Positions 55,042 through 63,835 of a stretch of 64,000 nt of DNA are shown piece after piece. The first letter of the stretch is position 1, and the number at the start of each line of letters is the position of its first letter. Origin of the DNA: CAVSMC01 sp963728935. GTDB lineage: Bacteria > Pseudomonadota > Gammaproteobacteria > Burkholderiales > Casimicrobiaceae. Both the position numbers and the translations under genes were made by a program. The DNA lies in the NCBI GenBank assembly GCA_963728935.1, contig CAVSMC010000001.1, positions 2,046,001-2,110,000 of the forward strand, written 5' to 3'. The notes under the pieces were generated by a model. That model saw nothing but the letters and a program-made list of their open reading frames with translations, was not told where the DNA came from and searched no databases.

Positions 55042-55917
55042 TCAGCCCTTGAGGCCGCTCATCACGACCGCTTGGACCACCCAACGCTGAAGCGTGATGA
55101 AGATGACGAGGATGGGCAGGATGCTGATCACGGCGGCGGCGGTGAGGAGGTTGTATTCGATGAAGTACATGTTGGTGAAACTCATGAGGCCCATCGTGAC
55201 CACCTTCATCTGGGGACTGTTGATCACCACCATCGGCCAGAAGAACTCGTTCCAGCTCCACATGAACTTGATGATCAGCAAGGTGGCGATGGCCGGCTTG
55301 ACCGACGGCAGAATCACCAGGAAGAAGATCCGGAGCTCGCTGGCGCCGTCGATGCGCGCCGCGTCGATGTAGTCGTTGGGAATCATCTCGATCGCCTGCC
55401 GCATCAGGAAGACGCCGAAGACGCTGACGAGATCCGGCGCCACGATGCCCGCGTAGGTGTCGAGCAGCCCCAGATCGTTCATCCAGACGTACAGCGGTAC
55501 CACGACCGATTGGAAGGGGACCATCAGGATGCCCACGACGGCGAGAAAGAAAAGGTCGCGTCCGGGGAACTGGTACTTTGCAAATCCGAATCCCGCCAGC
55601 GACGACACTACCACGCTGCTCGCAGCGGCGATCGACGCGACGATGGTGCTGTTGAGCAGGTAGCGCAGGAAGGGCTCGCGCTTGAAGACTTCGACGTAAT
55701 TGCTGAAGTTGAGCCAGTTGTCGGGGGCGATCTGGAGCGGCACGCGCTGGATCTCCGGGGCGGTCTTCAACGACGTGACCGCCATCCAGAAGAACGGGAA
55801 GAAGACGACGATCGCGCCACAGGCGACCGCGAGCATGCTGAGCCAGCGGACGTGCACGCGCGAGTTGGCGCGCGTTTCATGCGAAGCCGATTCGATCGAC
55901 GGCGCGATTGAATTCAT
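55042..55917 (-). CDS. Sugar-type ABC permease, MalG/UgpE-like
   Basis: Inner-membrane permease of 291 residues of the carbohydrate uptake transporter-1 group. The EAA loop reads YIDAARIDGASELRIFFLVILP; VWMNDLGLLDTYAGIVAPDL and WSWNEFFWPMVVINSPQ are typical. It is the last of three genes; no ATPase gene follows. Confidence 0.92.
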   Translation of the reverse strand: MNSIAPSIESASHETRANSRVHVRWLSMLAVACGAIVVFFPFFWMAVTSLKTAPEIQRVPLQIAPDNWLNFSNYVEVFKREPFLRYLLNSTIVASIAAASSVVVSSLAGFGFAKYQFPGRDLFFLAVVGILMVPFQSVVVPLYVWMNDLGLLDTYAGIVAPDLVSVFGVFLMRQAIEMIPNDYIDAARIDGASELRIFFLVILPSVKPAIATLLIIKFMWSWNEFFWPMVVINSPQMKVVTMGLMSFTNMYFIEYNLLTAAAVISILPILVIFITLQRWVVQAVVMSGLKG

Positions 55918-55942
55918 GTCGTCCCGAGGACCGCATGCTCTT

Positions 55943-56866
55943 TCAGTACTCGACGGGCTTTCGGAAGAATCGCCATTGCACCAAGGTCACGACCATGAGC
56001 GTGATGAAGACGAAGACCGCAATGACCGAGGCGTCTCCGAACCGGAAGAATTTGAAGGCTGTGTCGTAAAGCAACATGATGATGGTTTGACTCGCGCCAG
56101 CGGGCCCGCCCTGGGTCGTGGCGTACACCTGGTCGAAGATCTTGAAATTGAATATGAGCTCGAGAATGCTGACCATGATGATCTGCGGATTGAGCAGCGG
56201 CAGCGTGATGTAGCGCAGTCGCTGGACGACACTGGCGCCATCGACGCTGGCCGCCTCGTAATACTCCTGCGGGATCGATTGCAGCGCGGCGAGGAAGATC
56301 ATCGTGTCGAAGCCGATGCGAACCCAGACGCTCACGGCGGCGATGGCGGGGCGCACCTCGGCCAGGCTCTGCAGCCACTTCTGAGGCGCAATGCCGACGA
56401 ACGACAGCGCATAGTTGAGAAAGCCGTAGACCGGGTCGTAGATCCATTGCCAAATGAGCGCGGCGGCGACCAGCGAAGTGGCGAAGGGCAGGAAATACAT
56501 CGAAGCCCAGACGTTGCGCCACTTGAGATTGGCGATCCGATTGAGCCCGAGCGCCACGGCGAGGGCAAGGACGACCGTCGTGGGCACGGAGAACAACAGG
56601 AGTTGGACGGTGTTCCCGATAGCGCGCCAGAACGTGGAGTCGGTTAGAACCTTTTCATAAAGACGCAGGCCGACGAACTCCTTCGCTCCGCCCGGGGCGA
56701 TCTTGTAGAACGAATACATGATCGACTGCGCGAGCGGCAGGAGGAAAACCGAACCGAAGAACAGCAGCGCCGGGAGGACGAACAGGAACCCTGCGCGTTT
56801 CCGGCGATCGAGGTAATTCCTGGGGAACGCGATGCGAAGCCACTGGCGCATGGTATTGACGAGCAC
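55943..56866 (-). CDS. Sugar-type ABC permease, MalF/UgpA-like
   Basis: Inner-membrane permease of 307 residues; the start may be 56866 or 56851 (MRQWLRIAF). The EAA loop reads YYEAASVDGASVVQRLRYITLP, and the N-terminal RRKRAGFLFVLPALLFFGSV is the usual first segment. It pairs with the permease at 55042. Confidence 0.9.
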   Translation of the reverse strand: MLVNTMRQWLRIAFPRNYLDRRKRAGFLFVLPALLFFGSVFLLPLAQSIMYSFYKIAPGGAKEFVGLRLYEKVLTDSTFWRAIGNTVQLLLFSVPTTVVLALAVALGLNRIANLKWRNVWASMYFLPFATSLVAAALIWQWIYDPVYGFLNYALSFVGIAPQKWLQSLAEVRPAIAAVSVWVRIGFDTMIFLAALQSIPQEYYEAASVDGASVVQRLRYITLPLLNPQIIMVSILELIFNFKIFDQVYATTQGGPAGASQTIIMLLYDTAFKFFRFGDASVIAVFVFITLMVVTLVQWRFFRKPVEY

Positions 56867-56926
56867 GCACCGCTGGTGCCCGTGTATCGGGCTTCCAGCG
56901 GTGATCTCTTGGACGGATGGGTAAGA

Positions 56927-58201
56927 CTAGTCCTTGAGGATGCGGTCCATCTTGGCGGCGGCTTCGTCCAGCAAGGGCTTCGGCTGCCCTTTGCCGAACA
57001 GAACGCCGACGACGGCTTCACCGAAGGCGGTCGCCAACTCGTTCGATTTCGGGTGGAAGTACGTTGGCGGTACCTGCTGGGCGAGCATGTCTTTGGTGGA
57101 CTGATAGTCGGGCCGTGACTTCACGTAGGCGCTTTCGAGGTTCACCGTCCACACGGGGAGTATCCCCTGCAGTTGATGATGGTCCATGTCGTCCTTGGCA
57201 TTGCTGATGAACCTCATGAACTCCCACGCCACTTGCTTGTTCGGGCTGTTCTTGTAAACGAGGTCCGTCCACGGGAACAGGGCGCCCGCGCCGGGGCAAA
57301 CCTTTTCGCAGGGCAGCGCGTATACCTTGAAGTTCACATCGGGCGCGTTCTTCTTGAGCCAGCCGAAGAACCAGGACTCGCGGAAGATGACGGCGGCCCG
57401 TTTCTGGCCGAATGCATCTTCGGGGTTACCGAACGCGAGGCTCGCCACCTTGTCCTTGTTGACGAGATCGCCGAAGAACGTAAGCGCCGCCACCATCTGC
57501 GGGCTGTTGGCAAAACCCGTGGCCTTGTCCATATCGGGGCTCAGCATCCGCGCGCCCCAGGCGTGGGCGAACGGGAGGAACTTGTCCGTGATCCCCACCG
57601 GAGCACCCTTGCTGCGGATCGCGAAGCCCACCTGCGTCGGCTCACCCCCCTTGGGGTCGGCAATGGTCAGCTTCTTCAGGTCCGCTAGCCAAGTGTCGAA
57701 GGTCTTGGGCGGATCGTCCGGATTGAGGCCGGCCTTCTTGAACATGTCGACGTTGATGTACATCTGCTGGAAGTTGCCGTGCTCGATGGGGATCCCGTAG
57801 CGCACGCCCTTCCACTTGCCGACTTCGACCATGTATTTCGGCAGATTCTCGTCGTAGATCTTCGCGAGATCGGCGGGCATCTTGTCGCAGAAATCGTACT
57901 GACCGCACCATTGGTGCGTCATCCCCATGAAGATGTCGGGCGCGCTGCTCTTGGCCATGAGGGCAGCCAGATACTTGGCCTCGTATCCCTGGTACGGGAT
58001 GGTGACCACCTCGACCTCATAGCCGGATTTCTTGGCGAACTCTTTCCCTTTGACCTCGTACCACTTGTTGAAGTCAGGGTTCTGATCCCAGTGGGTCCAC
58101 AGGACCAGCTTTTTCTGCTGCGCGGCGCTCACACTGGGCATTGCAACCGCGAACATCGCCGCCGCCAGCGACACGACCATGCACCATCCGATTCGTTTCA
58201 T
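56927..58201 (-). CDS. Sugar-type ABC substrate-binding protein, family 1
   Basis: Exported binding protein of 424 residues. A signal peptide ends PSVSAAQQ, and the mature start KKLVLWTHWDQNPDFNKWY is typical of MalE/UgpB-like family 1 receptors. AGGGAGGAG precedes the ATG. It has lower GC than neighbouring genes: the stretch 57181-57240 has 32 G/C of 60, against 41 of 60 at 53281-53340. The cluster lacks its own ATPase, so a shared MsmK/UgpC-type ATPase is presumed. The ligand is unknown. Confidence 0.93.
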   Translation of the reverse strand: MKRIGWCMVVSLAAAMFAVAMPSVSAAQQKKLVLWTHWDQNPDFNKWYEVKGKEFAKKSGYEVEVVTIPYQGYEAKYLAALMAKSSAPDIFMGMTHQWCGQYDFCDKMPADLAKIYDENLPKYMVEVGKWKGVRYGIPIEHGNFQQMYINVDMFKKAGLNPDDPPKTFDTWLADLKKLTIADPKGGEPTQVGFAIRSKGAPVGITDKFLPFAHAWGARMLSPDMDKATGFANSPQMVAALTFFGDLVNKDKVASLAFGNPEDAFGQKRAAVIFRESWFFGWLKKNAPDVNFKVYALPCEKVCPGAGALFPWTDLVYKNSPNKQVAWEFMRFISNAKDDMDHHQLQGILPVWTVNLESAYVKSRPDYQSTKDMLAQQVPPTYFHPKSNELATAFGEAVVGVLFGKGQPKPLLDEAAAKMDRILKD

Positions 58202-58527
58202 GACTCCTCCCTGATTCCTTCGAATTTCTTTGACAGAATTGATTGAGACATTGACCTGGACGGGCAGAAGATGCAGCGTTTAGCAGGTCGGATTTTGCTT
58301 GTCAAGGAAGGCGATCGCTGTCCAACCCGGATGAACGTGAGAGCTTCCAGAGCACACTCCCTTCCCATTGCGGCTCATCAATGGGCGATGGTTTGCTCTT
58401 CAGGATGGTCGTGCAGAGCGGCTGTTCTTAAAGTTGAACAAACGTGAACTAGCGGAATTTGCGCAATGACACCCTCAACCGTCCGCTCGAGCGGACGTTC
58501 GTACGAACCACGTCTCGGTTACTCCAG
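58202..58527. other. Divergent intergenic region with relatively low GC
   Basis: A 326-base gap between the sugar-binding-protein gene (minus) and the formylglutamate-hydrolase-like gene (plus). It holds the candidate promoter at 58277-58305; no gene, repeat or tRNA was recognised. The plus-side start is uncertain, since the frame is open from 58459. Confidence 0.5.
58277..58305 (-). promoter_or_regulatory. Candidate sigma70 promoter of the sugar ABC operon
   Basis: Minus-strand TTGACA (58305-58300, perfect -35) and TAAACG (58282-58277, weak -10) are separated by 17 bases, 76 bases upstream of the binding-protein start. Confidence 0.45.
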
Positions 58528-59253
58528 ATGACCGATGTGCGGCAGCGCACGCCGATGGTCGTCGTGGTGACGTGCGAGCACGGCGGCCATCGCATCCCCG
58601 CCGACTACCGACCGCTGTTCGCCGGCTGCGACGCGATACTCGCCTCGCATCGCGGCTACGATCTCGGTGCGCTGACGCTCGCCAACGAGCTCGCCGCCGC
58701 GCTCGCGGCACCGCTCGTCGCCTCGACGGTCAGCCGGCTTCTGATCGACCTCAACCGATCGCCGAATAATCGCGCCGTTCACTCGGAGATGACGCGCAAT
58801 CTCGCGCCGGAACAAAAAGCGCGCATTGCCGCGCGTTACTACGAACCGTACCGCCGCGACGTCGAGCACCGCGTGAGCGGAGGCATTGCGAAGGGACGCC
58901 GCGTGCTCCATCTGTCCTCGCACAGCTTCACGCCGGTGCTCGACGGCGTCACGCGAAACGCCGACGTCGGCATTCTGTACGATCCGAAGCGGCGATTCGA
59001 GAGCGCGCTGTGCGAGCGCTGGAGCGCGTTGCTCGGAGCGCGCATCGCACCGCTGCGCGTTCGACGCAACTATCCCTATCGCGGGTACTACGACGGGCTC
59101 ACGACCTTTCTGCGCGGCCGTTTCGACGAGGCGGCCTATCTCGGCGTCGAGCTCGAGATCAACCAGAGGCATGCGCTGGCCGGCGGCAAGCGCTGGCACG
59201 CCCTTCGCATGCAAATTGTTCAATCGACGATCGATCTGCTCGAACGAGCGTGA
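58528..59253 (+). CDS. N-formylglutamate amidohydrolase family protein
   Basis: A 241-residue relative of HutG (start at ATG 58528; the frame is open from 58459). Family marks are VVTCEHGGHRIPADYRPLF, LLIDLNRSPNNR, SHSFTPVLDG and GVELEINQRHAL. It is divergent from the hutG at 26121 and is not with histidine genes, so the substrate may differ. It lies 169 bases upstream of the transglutaminase-like gene on the same strand. Confidence 0.85.
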   Translation: MTDVRQRTPMVVVVTCEHGGHRIPADYRPLFAGCDAILASHRGYDLGALTLANELAAALAAPLVASTVSRLLIDLNRSPNNRAVHSEMTRNLAPEQKARIAARYYEPYRRDVEHRVSGGIAKGRRVLHLSSHSFTPVLDGVTRNADVGILYDPKRRFESALCERWSALLGARIAPLRVRRNYPYRGYYDGLTTFLRGRFDEAAYLGVELEINQRHALAGGKRWHALRMQIVQSTIDLLERA

Positions 59254-59422
59254 TTGAACGCGGCAGCGCTATTGGCTGTCCCATTGTCGCTTGAGTAGCG
59301 GTGGAGTAGAGGAATCGACCGAGCCGATCGGCAGGTAGGTTCTACGCACCGTAACGGCGCGGGGGCTCTCGCGGCTGCGCCGACATCGGACACGCGCAGT
59401 CCACATGTCGAGGAGCTGCACC

Positions 59423-60271
59423 ATGAAGATACGCATCGGGTACGAGATCGCTTACGACTGCCCGCAACCGACGTTCATGATTCTGATGCTGAACGTCCAT
59501 TACTCGCGGTCGGGCGATCTCATCGTGCCCGACCGCATCGTGACGGCGCCGCAGGTGCCGCTCACCGGCTATCGCGATGGCTTCGGAAACTGGTGCACGC
59601 GGCTTCTTGCGCCGCCGGGAGAGATGCGCATCAGCACCGATGCCGTGATCCGTGACAGTGGCGAGCCCGATCCCGTCGTGGATACGGCCGTTCAGACGCC
59701 GGTCGAAGCGCTCCCCGACGATGCGTTGGTCTATCTGCTCGCAAGCCGCTATTGCGAAACCGATCGCATGATGCAGACCGCGTGGTCGCTGTTCGCCAGC
59801 GCACCGGCGGGCTGGGCGCGCGTCGAGGCGATCTGCCAATACGTTCACGAGCGCATCACGTTCGGGTACGAGTACGCGCGATCGACGAAGACCGCGTTCG
59901 ATGCACACGAGGAGCGGCAAGGCGTGTGCCGCGACTTCGCGCATCTCGCGATCACGCTCTGCCGTTGCATGAACATTCCCGCGCGCTATTGCACCGGCTA
60001 TCTCGGCGACATCGGCGTTCCACCGGTGCCCGCGCCCATGGACTTCTCCGGCTGGTTCGAAGCGTTCCTCGACGGCAAGTGGTATGTGTTCGACGCGCGC
60101 CACAACACGCCGCGCATCGGCCGCGTGCTGATCGCGCGCGGCCGCGACGCGGCGGATGTGGCGATCACCACCGCATTCGGCCCGAACCGGCTTGCGAGCT
60201 TCAAGGTCGTCACCGACGAAATCGTCAGCTCGCCTGCCGGCACGGAGGAAGCGTTGCCTGTAACGGTCTAG
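59423..60271 (+). CDS. Transglutaminase-like cysteine peptidase family protein
   Basis: A 282-residue protein starting MKIRIGYEIAYDCPQPTFM seven bases after GAGGAG. The N-terminal bacterial transglutaminase-associated region is followed by the catalytic core: Cys in RQGVCRDFAHLAITLCRCMN, His in WYVFDARHNTPRIGRVLI, and the Asp two residues before it. This group is commonly linked with Anbu, alpha-E and ATP-grasp genes; the Anbu gene here is 4.5 kb upstream. Confidence 0.9.
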   Translation: MKIRIGYEIAYDCPQPTFMILMLNVHYSRSGDLIVPDRIVTAPQVPLTGYRDGFGNWCTRLLAPPGEMRISTDAVIRDSGEPDPVVDTAVQTPVEALPDDALVYLLASRYCETDRMMQTAWSLFASAPAGWARVEAICQYVHERITFGYEYARSTKTAFDAHEERQGVCRDFAHLAITLCRCMNIPARYCTGYLGDIGVPPVPAPMDFSGWFEAFLDGKWYVFDARHNTPRIGRVLIARGRDAADVAITTAFGPNRLASFKVVTDEIVSSPAGTEEALPVTV

Positions 60272-60289
60272 TGCGTCAGCCGCGGCGGC

Positions 60290-62176
60290 TCAGTTCGGAT
60301 TGATCACCGGCGGCGTGCAGCCGGGCGGGAACGCATTCAGGCGCTCGAGCAATTCACTACCCTCCGCGATGGCGATGACATCGGCAACGCGCGAGCGCGC
60401 GGCCGTGTGCATTTCGTTGAACGGAGAACGCACGGTCGAGTACGGCGACGAATCGCTCGGTCCTTGTGTTCCCGCCGCGCTGTCGAAAGGCACGAGCGTC
60501 GTCGGGAACCGTTGATGCGCGGTTGCCTTGCAGAAGATCGGGCCGAAGCTACCGCTGCCGAGGAAGCCCTCGATGAACAGCGGATTGCGGCTCCCCGGCG
60601 TGATATCGCTCCATTCGGCGCGATCTTCGGCATCCCAGAACTCGTCGGGACAAAGGTCGGGCAAGCTCGGATCGTCCTCGAAGACGCGTAACCATGTCTG
60701 GCCCGCCGTAGGCGTGAATGCCGTGTCGGTCGAGACGTGCTGCGCGCAGAAGCAACTGCCGCCAGGGGGGCACTGGAACTTCGCGCAAAGCTCGGTCACG
60801 TGCTGACAGAGGTTCTGTCCGCCGCCGTTCTGGTTGTCCGCGTCGGTGGTGAAGCACTTCGTCGTGTCGTCGGGATGGCTCTGCGCGAAGCCGATGCGGA
60901 TCGCGCTCGCGGGCCAACCGGGGACACCCCGCGTGGCGTTCAGCGTCGCGACCGCCGGGCCCGGCGCGCATGTGTGCTCGGTGTTGTCGATCTTCGAGAA
61001 GAAGTGCGTCGGCGCACCGTCAACGAAGAACGCGAGAAAGTCCTTGTTCGTCTTCTCCTCGCTCTTCGGATCGTAGCGGCCGCGCAGCATCTGGGACGCC
61101 GCGCACGAATCGAGGTTCGTCGTGCGGTGGATGTCCTGTCCGCCGCTGTTCTTCCATAGCGATTTCTGCATGTCGAGGTTCAGATGCATGCCGTAGTGCG
61201 GCGCGTCATCCGTCGCGATGAACTTGACTGGCAACGTCGCAGGCAAGCCGAGCTGCGCGCGCCACGCCGGATCGGCTTCCCATCGCGCGGCAGCGATGCG
61301 CGCAACGAGCCCGCCGGTGTTGAAGCCCATCACGGCGACCGTCGGCGTGAAGCACAGCGGCCGTGCCGGATACGCTGCAGCGGCAGCGGCGATCGCCTGT
61401 GCGAATTCGGCCGCCTGCTCGTGCAACGAATCGCCGGTGTCGTGCGGCTGAACGAGCCAGACGTCCCAACCTTTGCTGAACAGCTGCGTGAGCAGCGGCG
61501 AGAGCAGCTTCCAGAAGCGCCGGCGGTCGCGGTTGAATTGGCCGTGCTCGTTCTGATCGAACTGCTCGGCGATCAGCATGACCTTGTCGTATCGGCCGGA
61601 CTGGTAGAGGTCCATGCGGCCGGCGCCTGCTTCGATGCCCGCAAGTTGGCGACTCGCGTCGGGCGCGGGCTGGACTTGCGTCGTCAACGCGACCGACGTG
61701 CCGATCGGGAACTTCGCGTTCGACTTCTTCACGGCTCTCGAAGGACCATGAAAGAGCGGCTCGCCGGCCGAGAGCGCGCATTCGATCTGATTGGGCGAGC
61801 GCGAGCTGATCGTGAGCTTGAGCTGGCCGTTCGCGTCGGTGAACGCTTCCGACGTCGCGAGCACCTTCGAGCCCTGCCTGTTGCACCAGCGCGTTTCCAT
61901 CCGCACGGGCGCTTTCGCGGCCGGGCGCCCGTAGGCGTCGGTGATCGCGAAGTTGCAGCTGAAGCGTCCGTTGCCGGGAGGCGGACCTCCGGTCACGGCG
62001 TTGCACTTCTCGCCGTGGTCGGGCGGCGGCTCGCAATCGGGGTTTTCGGCCGGATTGCAATTCGGCAGCCGCATCGCGCGTGCTTCAGGCGTCGCCGCGT
62101 GCGTCGGACCCGCTCCGAAGCCCTGCAGCAACGCGAGCAAGGTGAGCGCGGCGAAACAAATCGTCACTTGCTTCAT
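60290..62176 (-). CDS. Exported alpha/beta-hydrolase-like protein with Asn at the nucleophile position
   Basis: A 628-residue Cys-rich secreted protein with a signal peptide ending GPTHAATP. After an Ig/CNA-like segment (FSCNFAITDAYGRPAAKAPV) comes a lipase-like core: YDKVMLIAEQFDQ, then VAVMGFNTGGLVARIAAARW near residues 280-299, then KFIATDDAPHYGMHLNLDMQ. The elbow motif is GFNTG, so the usual GxSxG serine is Asn286. It is either a pseudo-enzyme or uses another residue. Many cysteines lie near 420-480. I do not recognise a named family. It is convergent with the transglutaminase-like gene. Confidence 0.75.
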   Translation of the reverse strand: MKQVTICFAALTLLALLQGFGAGPTHAATPEARAMRLPNCNPAENPDCEPPPDHGEKCNAVTGGPPPGNGRFSCNFAITDAYGRPAAKAPVRMETRWCNRQGSKVLATSEAFTDANGQLKLTISSRSPNQIECALSAGEPLFHGPSRAVKKSNAKFPIGTSVALTTQVQPAPDASRQLAGIEAGAGRMDLYQSGRYDKVMLIAEQFDQNEHGQFNRDRRRFWKLLSPLLTQLFSKGWDVWLVQPHDTGDSLHEQAAEFAQAIAAAAAAYPARPLCFTPTVAVMGFNTGGLVARIAAARWEADPAWRAQLGLPATLPVKFIATDDAPHYGMHLNLDMQKSLWKNSGGQDIHRTTNLDSCAASQMLRGRYDPKSEEKTNKDFLAFFVDGAPTHFFSKIDNTEHTCAPGPAVATLNATRGVPGWPASAIRIGFAQSHPDDTTKCFTTDADNQNGGGQNLCQHVTELCAKFQCPPGGSCFCAQHVSTDTAFTPTAGQTWLRVFEDDPSLPDLCPDEFWDAEDRAEWSDITPGSRNPLFIEGFLGSGSFGPIFCKATAHQRFPTTLVPFDSAAGTQGPSDSSPYSTVRSPFNEMHTAARSRVADVIAIAEGSELLERLNAFPPGCTPPVINPN

Positions 62177-62296
62177 GGTCGACCCTCCCAGCGCGAATTA
62201 GCGTACGCGCAAACGGGAGATCGCAAGAGAGCGGCGAGAGCGGACGCTAGTGCTGAATATTCACGCGCGGCGGGGCACACTTCGCTGCGCTTGCCA

Positions 62297-62802
62297 TTAT
62301 TCGGGCTTGATGCCGATCGTCTTCACGAGCTCCGCGAAGCGCGCAACGTCCGCGTGCACCGTGTTCGTCATCGCTTCGGGCGAACTGCCGGTAGGCACGA
62401 GTCCCGCGGCGATCAACTTCTCGGCGACGTCGGGCGCTGCCAGCGGACGCTTCAACTCGGCATTGAGCTTCGCGACGATCGCCGGCGGCGTGCCGGCGGG
62501 CGCGGCGAGTGCGAAGTACGTCGGAATCAACGTGTCGGCGCCACCGCCCACTTCGGCCAGTGTCGGCACGTCGGGCAGGCGCCTGGACGATTGTCGACGA
62601 CCATCGATTGCCCCATTGCGTCGCCCATCTTTTGCGCGAGCGTGCGAGCGGTGAGGTCGGCGCCGCCGCCCGGAGGAAACGGGACGACGATGCGGATCGG
62701 TTTGGTGGGGTATGCGGGGTCCTGCTGCGCGTGAGCGAACGCGGCTGTCAGCGATACAACGAGGCCGATTGCGAAGAGTGCGATCGTTTTGGGGAGCGTC
62801 AT
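62297..62802 (-). pseudogene. Bug-family receptor, internally deleted and frameshifted
   Basis: The N-terminal part (62802 down to about 62580) has a signal peptide ending AHAQQDPAYP and the Bug block IRIVVPFPPGGGADLTARTL, reaching VVDNRPGA. The next bases encode LPDVPTLAEVGGG in another frame, leading to the normal C-terminal part (to 62297, ending KTIGIKPE). About 140-150 internal residues are missing relative to the intact 322-residue paralogue at 19861, and the two parts are out of frame. It is probably non-functional. Confidence 0.85.
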
Positions 62803-62818
62803 GGCGGTGGCAAAGGTT

Positions 62819-62857
62819 GTCGTCCCCGCGAACGCGGGGACCCAGTGTCGTTCAGGT
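62819..62857 (-). repeat. Partial copy 3 of the dispersed palindromic repeat
   Basis: The right half of the element at 3287 and 14020, in reverse orientation: GTCGTCCCCGCGAACGCGGG followed by GACCCAGTGTCGTTC. It lies between the aldolase-family gene and the Bug pseudogene. Confidence 0.7.
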
Positions 62858-62865
62858 GACCAAGA

Positions 62866-63582
62866 CTACGACTTCGACTGCGGATAGTACTTCCGCTTCC
62901 ACAACTCCCAGGGCCGATTGATCACTTTGCGATTCGTCTCATCCGCCAACCGCGCTTCCTCGTCCGCGAGATACTTGACCGATCCACCAAGCGCGATCGC
63001 CTGCTGCTGAAGCGCTGCGTTCATCTGCGTGTAGTACGCGCGATAGACGGCGACCTGCACGCTGTCGCCGACGCTGCAGAAGCCGTGACCGCGCATCAGC
63101 ACGACGCCGTCGTTCGCGAGCGACTTCGCAAGATCGGCGCCTTGCTCGCGGCTGCGCACGAGCAGGTCCGTCATGCCGAATCGATGCCGCATCTCGAACA
63201 CCGTCGCGCCATCGCCGAGGAACCCGCTCATGTGATAAACCGGGCGCAGGCGTTCGGTCGATGCGGCGAATGGAACGACGGCCGCCGAGTGGCTGTGGAC
63301 GATGGCGTGGACGTCCGGTCGCTTCGCGTAGATCTCGCCGTGGATGAAGCGCTCGAGATAGGGTTGTCTGCCGTCTTTGTCCTGTGGCGCGGACGCCAGG
63401 TCGAACGTCATGATGTCGTCGCGCGTAACGAGCTCGGGCGCGAGCGAGCGTGAGAGCAGGTATTGGTTCGGTTCGTCCGGATGGCGAACGCTTACGTGGC
63501 CGAAGCCGTCGAGGACGTTTAGCCCAGCCAGGATCCGGTTGGAGGCGACGAGATCGTCGAGGAGGCTGTCGAAGTTCGTCAT
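62866..63582 (-). CDS. Class II aldolase/adducin family protein
   Basis: A 238-residue zinc-enzyme candidate starting MTNFDSLLDDLVASNRIL. Typical blocks are GLNVLDGFGHVSVRHP, the metal HxH in AIVHSHSAAVVPFA, and VVLMRGHGFCSVGDSV containing the third His. Family members include fuculose- and ribulose-phosphate aldolases and decarboxylases; the substrate is unknown. Confidence 0.9.
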   Translation of the reverse strand: MTNFDSLLDDLVASNRILAGLNVLDGFGHVSVRHPDEPNQYLLSRSLAPELVTRDDIMTFDLASAPQDKDGRQPYLERFIHGEIYAKRPDVHAIVHSHSAAVVPFAASTERLRPVYHMSGFLGDGATVFEMRHRFGMTDLLVRSREQGADLAKSLANDGVVLMRGHGFCSVGDSVQVAVYRAYYTQMNAALQQQAIALGGSVKYLADEEARLADETNRKVINRPWELWKRKYYPQSKS

Positions 63583-63835
63583 GGGTCCGGACGTCGTGCC
63601 GAGGACCGTAGCACGATTGGCCCGCGGGGTGGAAGGCCGGTCGATACAATTTTGCGCGGGCGTGATCTGCGCTTCCGATGCGAGCATAGAATCACAGGTT
63701 CGGAGAGGTATGGGGCGTGCTCACGAGGAACCGTGAGACAGCGCTCCTATCCCGCTTCTTCGCCTGTTTCGAAAACCCGGCTCCGGCCGGGCAGTCCACA
63801 CGTCCTGCCCAGACGGATCGGGAAAGGAGGACGAC

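Noticed and set aside
58528..59253. Second hutG of the histidine pathway
   Set aside because: No histidine genes nearby and clearly divergent in sequence, so it is kept only as a family-level call.
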